Shown here in pieces: positions 6,041 to 10,060 of a DNA stretch of 10,060 bases (position 1 is the first letter of the stretch; each line of letters starts with the position of its first letter). The notes below the pieces were generated by a model, which saw only the letters and a program-made list of their open reading frames with translations, had not been told where the DNA came from and did no database searches. A program made the translations under genes and the position numbers. The DNA lies in NCBI GenBank assembly GCA_012797825.1, contig JAAZOI010000291.1, positions 1-10,060 on the forward strand, in the 5' to 3' direction. Source of the stretch: Eubacteriaceae bacterium (GTDB lineage Bacteria > Bacillota > Clostridia > Eubacteriales > UBA1433).

Positions 6041-6586
6041 ATGTCCATTGAGGAAAAGTGCAAATTTAAACAAGAAATTATAAATACGTCGAGAACTTTA
6101 TGGGGACATCACACAAAATGGATGAGGATGCTGATAATAAGCAATATCGCAAATCTTCCTGATTTAAATTTGATATCACAGAGGCTTAATAAAAATTCTG
6201 TTTATTTTGCAAATGAAATTGAAAAATATTATGGCAAAGAAAAAGCTGATACTTTTGAAAAATTACTATTAAGTCATTTATTGATAAGTGAAATGTTGAT
6301 TGAAAATTTGAAAATTCAAAACGTACAAGCTTCTGATGAATGCCGACGGCAATGGTATGAAAACGCAGATGATATTGCAAGGTTTTTATCTGCCATTAAT
6401 GTGCATTACAATGAGCATGAATGGCGCGCTATGCTTTATGACCATCTTTTTTTGACTGAAAATGAGTTGTTATTTAGATTAAAAGGCGATTATGAATCTG
6501 AAATTTCGGAATATGATGTAATAGATTCGCAGATATTGAGAATAGCTGATATGATGAGCGACGGTATTATAAAACAATTTATATAA
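6041..6586 (+). CDS. His-rich all-helical protein of unknown function (family often labelled 'acetylglutamate kinase')
   Basis: A 181-residue soluble protein predicted to be almost entirely helical. From memory it belongs to a conserved Firmicute family marked by LW-x2-H-x2-W-x-R (here LWGHHTKWMR, 20-29), SHLLISEML (78-86), WYENADDIARFLSAIN (105-120), MLYDHLFLTENE (131-142) and MADMMSDGIIKQF at the C-terminus. Members have carried the name acetylglutamate kinase, but nothing here resembles the amino-acid kinase fold (no Gly-rich nucleotide loop, and too short). Several helices carry His and acidic residues (H23, H24, H79, E84, H126, H135, E139), a spacing that could build a metal site like that of helical-bundle di-iron proteins; this is inference. 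It is monocistronic, with CGAGG 7 bases before ATG, and stands between putP and tlp without an evident functional link. Confidence 0.85.
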   Translation: MSIEEKCKFKQEIINTSRTLWGHHTKWMRMLIISNIANLPDLNLISQRLNKNSVYFANEIEKYYGKEKADTFEKLLLSHLLISEMLIENLKIQNVQASDECRRQWYENADDIARFLSAINVHYNEHEWRAMLYDHLFLTENELLFRLKGDYESEISEYDVIDSQILRIADMMSDGIIKQFI

Positions 6587-6598
6587 AATCTGGTATAT

Positions 6599-6626
6599 AA
6601 AAAAAGGTTCTGTTATTCAGAACCTT
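6599..6626 (-). terminator. Intrinsic terminator of tlp, overlapping its last codons
   Basis: AAGGTTCTG (6604-6612) pairs with CAGAACCTT (6618-6626) around the loop TTATT. On the minus strand it is followed by a seven-T run (6605-6599). The tlp stop codon (6615-6613) lies in the loop, and the upstream arm encodes the final residues EGSE, so the hairpin begins inside the reading frame. Confidence 0.85.
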
Positions 6627-6909
6627 CGAAATAATTATCATATAAATCAGCTACATATTTATTATCATTTTGCTGATTAGAACTTGATTGCTCATTATAA
6701 AGCGCTTCGTCGCGGATTTCACTTCTCATCCCTTTTAGAGCATTTTGTCTTCTTTTATTTTTTTCTTCAAGTTCCTTTTTCATTTTATTATCGGATGTTT
6801 TTTCAATCATCTCATCAGCGCGGTGTATGTTCTGTATCGTCATTGATATATTATCTTGAATTCTGCCAACATTATCACTGCGGTCATCAGGTTTGGGTTT
6901 GTTATTCAT
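6613..6909 (-). CDS. tlp: Small acid-soluble spore protein Tlp (with C-terminal extension)
   Basis: A 98-residue, highly charged, Cys-free protein of the Tlp (thioredoxin-like SASP, TIGR03090) family, synthesised in the developing forespore and degraded at germination. The family core covers residues 6-69: KPDDRSDNVGRIQDNI, then a helical stretch, then EEKNKRRQNALKGMRSEIRDEA. Bacillus Tlp ends near that point (about 75-83 residues); here a further 29 residues, Ser/Gln/Asn-rich and then acidic and aromatic (YVADLYDNYFEGSE), follow. The start is supported by AAGGAGA 8 bases before the ATG. It lies downstream of niaR on the same strand, but a forespore-type promoter in the 74-base gap suggests separate late expression. 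This gene is the best evidence that the organism sporulates. Confidence 0.93.
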   Translation of the reverse strand: MNNKPKPDDRSDNVGRIQDNISMTIQNIHRADEMIEKTSDNKMKKELEEKNKRRQNALKGMRSEIRDEALYNEQSSSNQQNDNKYVADLYDNYFEGSE

Positions 6910-6917
6910 TAATTGCG

Positions 6918-6958
6918 TCTCCTTAAAAATATTTTTATTTTAGTATTTATTAAGGAGA
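6918..6958 (-). promoter_or_regulatory. 9-bp inverted repeat that includes the tlp ribosome binding site
   Basis: TCTCCTTAA (6918-6926) and TTAAGGAGA (6950-6958) are perfect inverted copies separated by 23 bases. On the minus strand the downstream arm is the tlp Shine-Dalgarno (TTAAGGAGA) and the upstream arm is its exact complement. A transcript entering from niaR would contain both arms and could mask the site; one starting at the promoter between the arms (near 6934) would contain only the ribosome site. Confidence 0.5.
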
Positions 6959-6971
6959 TGAATTTTATTAT
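6941..6971 (-). promoter_or_regulatory. Candidate sigma-G-type (forespore) promoter of tlp
   Basis: On the minus strand ATAATA (6971-6966) and AATACTA (6947-6941) are 18 bases apart, similar to the sigma-G pattern of an ATA-containing -35 and CATACTA -10. No sigma-A promoter of similar quality is seen in the 74-base gap. The match is imperfect at the first -10 base, and the region is AT-rich, so chance similarity is possible. Confidence 0.4.
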
Positions 6972-6983
6972 GGCAAAATTTGC

Positions 6984-7496
6984 TTAAATTATCAAATAGC
7001 CCTTTTCTTTTAATTTATTTTCTATTAAATCCAAGATTTCTTCACTATCCGCAAAAACCATATGCGAATGCACGCCGTTTGTCAGCTCTTTGAGAGGACG
7101 CGTTTGATTTGCAGAAAGTTCTGATACAAAATCCTGTACATCTTTTCTTGATGAAATTGATAAATCTGCGGTAATTTCGCCGTATATCATATGGTTGACA
7201 ATAACGTTTGATATTTTACCACCAAGGTCGACGATAGTGTTTAATTCGTCTTGTATTTGTTTGTTTGTATGGTTTACCGTAAAAACGCGCAAAGCTTTTT
7301 TTTCTGCATCAGGCTGGATTATATAGCCTTTATGGGTTGAAATAATATTAATATTAGACGCCCGCAAAAGAGCTATATCGGAAACTATTATCTGACGGCT
7401 GACGCCAAGATGCTTTGCCAGAGTGCTTGCGGATACGGGCTTATCGCTTGATTTTATTATATTCAAAATCTCACTGCGTCTTATATCGCCTGACAA
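6984..7496 (-). CDS. niaR: NiaR niacin-responsive repressor (HTH plus 3H domain)
   Basis: A 170-residue repressor of NAD-precursor uptake and synthesis genes in Firmicutes, using nicotinic acid as co-repressor. Residues 5-58 form an HTH_11 winged helix (IRRSEILNIIKSSDKPVSAS, then LAKHLGVSRQIIVSDIALLR). Residues 70-168 are the 3H domain (PF02829) with conserved His at 76 (VNHT), 102 (VNHM), 143 and 145 (VHSH), plus E84. In the Thermotoga homologue the equivalent His/Glu residues bind a metal ion. The TTG at 7496 is taken as start because GGAAGGTG lies 6 bases before it; the in-frame GTG at 7505 overlaps that ribosome site and would add only MLI. It is divergent from the flavin-protein operon, with paired promoters and inverted repeats in the 140-base spacer, suggesting it controls both sides. 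Confidence 0.92.
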   Translation of the reverse strand: MSGDIRRSEILNIIKSSDKPVSASTLAKHLGVSRQIIVSDIALLRASNINIISTHKGYIIQPDAEKKALRVFTVNHTNKQIQDELNTIVDLGGKISNVIVNHMIYGEITADLSISSRKDVQDFVSELSANQTRPLKELTNGVHSHMVFADSEEILDLIENKLKEKGYLII

Positions 7497-7527
7497 AATT
7501 AACACCTTCCGTTCTTATATAGTATTC

Positions 7528-7556
7528 AGTGTATATTAAATATGATTATCTGTCAA
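7528..7556 (-). promoter_or_regulatory. Promoter of niaR with overlapping inverted repeat
   Basis: On the minus strand a consensus TTGACA (7556-7551) is followed after 17 bases by TACACT (7533-7528), predicting a start near 7521 and a leader of about 25 bases. The -35 box lies within the dyad TGATTAT (7543-7549), CTGTCA, ATAATCA (7556-7562), a likely operator for autoregulation. Confidence 0.5.
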
Positions 7557-7562
7557 TAATCA
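7543..7562. promoter_or_regulatory. Candidate NiaR operator (7-6-7 inverted repeat)
   Basis: TGATTAT (7543-7549) and ATAATCA (7556-7562) are perfect inverted arms with 6 bases between. TATGATT recurs as a direct repeat at 7541-7547 and 7573-7579, the second copy overlapping the -35 box of the opposite promoter. A dimeric regulator bound to either or both could block both promoters. I do not claim a match to the published NiaR consensus. Confidence 0.4.
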
Positions 7563-7577
7563 CATAATTTACTATGA

Positions 7578-7606
7578 TTGACAATTATAAATAGTAATAG
7601 TATATT
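7578..7606 (+). promoter_or_regulatory. Promoter of the FMN-binding protein / flavodoxin operon
   Basis: A perfect TTGACA (7578-7583), 17 bases, then TATATT (7601-7606). The predicted start is near 7613, 24 bases before the ATG, with the ribosome site GGGG at 7628-7631. The -35 boxes of this promoter and of niaR form the inverted pair TGTCAAT / ATTGACA, 19 bases apart. Confidence 0.6.
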
Positions 7607-7636
7607 ATAATTAAATATTTAAAAATTGGGGATAAA

Positions 7637-8035
7637 ATGAAAAAAGTTATAGCAATTATTTTAATAATAGTTTTTTTAATCGTAATTGGAGGCGCAATTG
7701 CTTTTAATGTTATGAGCAAAAAAAGCGAGAATGAATTAGCAAATGTAGTTATTACTGACGTTGATTTATCAAAAATACCAGACGGCAAATATGAAGGCGG
7801 CAGCAGCATTTTCCCTGTATCGGTAAAGCTGGAAGTGACGGTACAAAACCATAAAATAACCAATATAAAAATCATAAAACATGATAACGCAAGAGGCGCA
7901 AAAGCAGAAATTTTGACGCAAAAAGTAATTATGGCCCAGTCGCTGAACGTAGACGTAATAAGCGGAGCCACTACAAGCAGCAAAGCTATATTAAAAGCTA
8001 TTGAAATCGCGCTTAACAACGGAATTAATCAATAA
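7637..8035 (+). CDS. Membrane-anchored FMN-binding domain protein, probably covalently flavinylated
   Basis: A 132-residue protein with one N-terminal membrane helix (residues 4-25) and an outward-facing FMN-binding domain (PF04205, residues 50-130), starting with the family's DGKYEG (49-54). DVISGATT (106-113) matches the ApbE flavinylation pattern Dxx(S/T)GA(S/T)T, so Thr113 should receive FMN by a phosphoester bond from an ApbE transferase, which would have to be encoded elsewhere. Such proteins carry electrons outside the membrane, as in Rnf/Nqr subunit G and flavin-based extracellular electron transfer. This one is the minimal, single-domain form. GGGG is 5 bases before the ATG. It is the first gene of an operon with a flavodoxin-like protein, opposite niaR. 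The redox partner and physiological acceptor are not shown by the sequence. Confidence 0.9.
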   Translation: MKKVIAIILIIVFLIVIGGAIAFNVMSKKSENELANVVITDVDLSKIPDGKYEGGSSIFPVSVKLEVTVQNHKITNIKIIKHDNARGAKAEILTQKVIMAQSLNVDVISGATTSSKAILKAIEIALNNGINQ

Positions 8036-8052
8036 ATAGAAGGTGGATTGTA

Positions 8053-8535
8053 ATGAAAATAGGAATAATTATTTTTTCTCAAACCGGCAACACATTGTAT
8101 GTTGCAGACTCTCTTAAAATTAGGCTGAATAATATGGGGCAAGATGTTGAAATTGAAAAGGTAGAGCAAGTTGATGTAAATAACAGGGATCCTAAAAAAA
8201 TAGAAATTAAAAGTATGCCGAAGCTTAATGTTTATGATGTTTTAATATTTGCTTCCCCCGTACAGGCATTTTCGCTGGCTGGAGTGTTTAAAGATTATCT
8301 GCAAAAAATTGATTTAATAAATGGCATACCATCTTTTTGTTTCGTTACAAAAGGTATTAACTCAAAAGGATTCGGCGGAAATAAGGCAATAAAAACCATG
8401 AACGATATTATAACAGAAAAAGGCGGCACTGTTAAATCGACAGCTATAATATGCTGGAAAAATAAAGATATAAGAAATTTGCAAACGGCGATGATGATTG
8501 AAGATTTTTCAAAACAGATCACATTATTAAAATAA
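8053..8535 (+). CDS. Flavodoxin-like protein
   Basis: A 160-residue cytosolic alpha/beta protein of the flavodoxin family that should bind FMN non-covalently and move electrons. It begins MKIGIIIFSQTGNT: a beta strand followed by the phosphate-binding loop SQTGNT (9-14). YDVLIFASPVQAFSLAG (61-77) matches the second FMN loop (SP plus an aromatic), and FVTKGINSKGFGGNKA (97-112) the third. W135 follows ICWKN. No iron-sulphur Cys cluster is present (only two Cys), which separates it from the longer ferredoxin-fused EFR1-type proteins. It starts 17 bases after the preceding gene, with AGAAGGTGG 6 bases before the ATG, so it is co-translated with the flavinylated membrane protein. The likely role is supply or acceptance of electrons for a flavin redox step; direct transfer across the membrane between the two products would need another component. 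Confidence 0.88.
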   Translation: MKIGIIIFSQTGNTLYVADSLKIRLNNMGQDVEIEKVEQVDVNNRDPKKIEIKSMPKLNVYDVLIFASPVQAFSLAGVFKDYLQKIDLINGIPSFCFVTKGINSKGFGGNKAIKTMNDIITEKGGTVKSTAIICWKNKDIRNLQTAMMIEDFSKQITLLK

Positions 8536-8550
8536 TTTTTTAAATTAAAT

Positions 8551-8569
8551 ACCCCGCATTATGCGGGGT
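8551..8569. terminator. Hairpin terminator between the flavodoxin and ATPase genes
   Basis: ACCCCGCA (8551-8558) pairs with TGCGGGGT (8562-8569), a GC-rich stem with a 3-base loop. The plus strand continues TTATTGTCT, a weak U-run, and the minus strand ATTTAATTT. Placed between convergent gene ends, it probably stops both transcripts; the ATPase stop codon is 9 bases away. Confidence 0.8.
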
Positions 8570-8577
8570 TTATTGTC

Positions 8578-10060
8578 TTAGAATTCCTCTTCTTCTTTTC
8601 TTTCTTTAATACGTCGGAATGATTTAATTATTTCATTAATAATCAAAGGTATTATAGAAAATATTATTACAAGATCCCAGTCTTTAAATGTTAAATTGCA
8701 CATATTAAATGCGTAAGACAGAGGCGTGGAAACAACCATCACCTGAAGTAAAAAGCCAACTATAAAACTTACTACAAGAAACTTGTTTGAGAATAACCCG
8801 ACTTTGAATATTGACTTTAAGGAGTTCCTCATTGTAAATGAGAAAAACAGCTGTGAAGTTGCAAGCACTATAAAGGCCATTGTTCTTGCGTATGTTAAAA
8901 CTTCGTCAGGAATGGAAGCGGAAGTCATGCTATAGCCGTGTTCTTTCAAACCGAAATAGAACGCAAGAAGGGTAAGTATGCCTATCAGAGTTCCGCCTAT
9001 TACAGCTCTTACGCCCGCGCCTTGCGCGAAAAAGCTTTCCTTCGGATTACGGGGCTTTCTTCTCATTACGTCTTTGTCGCCGGGGTCGACTCCAAGCGCT
9101 ATTGCAGGCAGCGTGTCGGTAATAAGATTTATCCAAAGTATCTGAGTAGGCATAAGCGGCACAGGCCAGAAAAACAGGATTGAAGCAAAAATCGATATTA
9201 CTTCGCCTAAGTTGCAGGACAAAAGAAATATTACGGATTTTTTAATATTGTTATATATGTTTCTGCCTTCTTCTATTGCATGTACTATTGTAGTAAAATT
9301 ATCGTCTGTTAGTATCATATCGCTTGCGCCTTTTGATACGTCAGTTCCGGTTATGCCCATAGCGACGCCAATATCGGCATATTTTAATGAAGGAGCGTCA
9401 TTAACCCCGTCACCTGTCATTGATACTATGTTATTCTGAGCTTTAAACGCCCGTACTATTTTTACTTTATGCTCCGGCGATACTCTTGCGAATACACGAT
9501 ATTTTTTAATATCTCTTGAAAATTCCGCGTCAGTAAGCTGGTCTATTTCAGCGCCGGTTAGGCTTTGTTCTATTGATGATGCAATACCGAGTTCTTTGGC
9601 AATTGCAACCGCAGTATTTTTATGGTCGCCGGTGATCATAATGGGGGTTATACCCGCAGTTTTTGCTTCCTTTATTGAGTCTTTTACTTCCATTCTGGGG
9701 GGATCAATCATGCCGACCATGCCTATTAAAATGAGGTCTTTTTCCATATCTTGCGGTTCTAAAACATCCGCAGTATCTTTATACGCAACACCAAGCACCC
9801 TGAGTGCGGAATCAGACATAGCTTCCGCGGCTTTAATAAACTGCTCTTTTATTTCTTTTGAAAGAGCAATTACTTCGCCGCCGACAAGCGCTTTATCGGC
9901 AATTTTTAATAAATTATCGATTGCGCCTTTTGTATGGACTTTATAAGAAGAGCCTTCTATATTTAAAGTAGACATAAGTTTTCTGTCCGAATCAAACGGG
10001 TTTTCTGAAATTCTTTTATTTTTTATATTTAGTTCTGATTTTAGTACATTATATTTTGTG
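8578..10060 (-). CDS. Ca2+-type P-type ATPase, C-terminal part (N-terminus outside window)
   Basis: The frame stays open to the window edge, so the ATG at 9975 is internal; PFDSDRKLMS just before and across it is a standard nucleotide-domain motif. About 493 residues are seen of roughly 850-900 expected. In order they hold HTKGA (ATP-binding Lys, near 9925), DPPR (near 9700), TGDHKNTA (near 9630), TGDGVNDAP (P-domain hinge, 9417-9391) and six membrane helices. Helix 5 reads LSCNLGEVISIF and helix 6 NLITDTLPAIALG; these match the SERCA Ca2+ ligands N768/E771 and N796/T799/D800, so export of Ca2+ is the likely role rather than of Cu, Cd or K. The phosphorylated DKTGT and helices 1-4 are not in the window. 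The short tail ends in RRIKERKEEEEF and shows no calmodulin-like extension. Confidence 0.93.
   Translation of the reverse strand, partial: TKYNVLKSELNIKNKRISENPFDSDRKLMSTLNIEGSSYKVHTKGAIDNLLKIADKALVGGEVIALSKEIKEQFIKAAEAMSDSALRVLGVAYKDTADVLEPQDMEKDLILIGMVGMIDPPRMEVKDSIKEAKTAGITPIMITGDHKNTAVAIAKELGIASSIEQSLTGAEIDQLTDAEFSRDIKKYRVFARVSPEHKVKIVRAFKAQNNIVSMTGDGVNDAPSLKYADIGVAMGITGTDVSKGASDMILTDDNFTTIVHAIEEGRNIYNNIKKSVIFLLSCNLGEVISIFASILFFWPVPLMPTQILWINLITDTLPAIALGVDPGDKDVMRRKPRNPKESFFAQGAGVRAVIGGTLIGILTLLAFYFGLKEHGYSMTSASIPDEVLTYARTMAFIVLATSQLFFSFTMRNSLKSIFKVGLFSNKFLVVSFIVGFLLQVMVVSTPLSYAFNMCNLTFKDWDLVIIFSIIPLIINEIIKSFRRIKERKEEEEF

Noticed and set aside
6973..6983. GCAAAATTTGC near-palindrome just after niaR
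   Set aside because: The stem is only five base pairs, the loop is too small and no T-run follows, so it is not a credible terminator.
6952..6987. A plus-strand AAGGAG followed by a five-codon frame (ATG at 6970)
   Set aside because: The spacing is too long and the frame trivial. The AAGGAG is better explained as the complementary arm to the tlp ribosome site.
7585..8019. A 144-codon minus-strand open frame opposite the FMN-binding protein
   Set aside because: It is hydrophobic only because AT-rich codons are read backwards. The opposite strand encodes a recognisable FMN-binding domain with promoter and ribosome site.
9212..9946. Plus-strand open frames inside the ATPase region
   Set aside because: They are antisense shadows of the clear P-type ATPase coding frame.

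Overview
This AT-rich window looks like the chromosome of a spore-forming, low-GC Gram-positive anaerobe, most likely a member of the Clostridia. Three things point there: a small acid-soluble spore protein of the Tlp family, a YkwD-like CAP-domain exoprotein, and a NiaR (YrxA-type) niacin repressor. Strong AGGAGG-like ribosome sites and short hairpin-plus-T-run terminators fit a Firmicute. I see no tRNA, rRNA, CRISPR array, insertion sequence or phage gene. Species cannot be named from the sequence.

Layout. Bases 1-1350 (+) hold the 3' part of a PiT-type inorganic phosphate transporter and its DUF47/PhoU-like partner, ending at a bidirectional terminator. On the opposite strand, 2285-1398 encodes a secreted CAP protein with a six-cysteine N-terminal module and a Pro/Thr repeat linker. 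Next comes a Crp/Fnr-family regulator (3150-2491, -), divergent from two overlapping genes (3245-4260, +) for homologous half-length permeases that resemble the two halves of an ArsP/DUF318-type permease. The short divergent spacer carries a perfect GTTGC-N4-GCAAC palindrome. It is centred where a class II activator would sit for the permeases, and it also lies in the regulator's own leader. This is the most coherent candidate for an undescribed regulated transport system in the window.

Bases 5861-4296 (-) encode the Na+/proline symporter PutP. Bases 6041-6586 (+) encode a His-rich helical protein of unknown function. Then come tlp (6909-6613, -) and niaR (7496-6984, -) on the same strand. 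niaR is divergent from a two-gene operon: a membrane-anchored, probably covalently flavinylated FMN-binding protein (7637-8035) and a cytosolic flavodoxin-like protein (8053-8535). The right edge carries the C-terminal part of a Ca2+-type P-type ATPase (from 8578 past the window end, -).

How the genes work together. PiT and DUF47 form a phosphate uptake unit. The Crp/Fnr protein probably controls the half-permease pair and itself. NiaR may link niacin/NAD status to the flavin redox pair. tlp is expected to be switched on late in the forespore. A 9-bp inverted repeat there could hide its ribosome site in any transcript reading through from niaR. putP, the 181-residue protein and the ATPase look like independent transcription units. 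No intergenic stretch exceeds 300 bases. The longest are 2286-2490 (CAP promoter and an AT-rich inverted repeat) and 5862-6040 (divergent putP and 181-residue-protein promoters).
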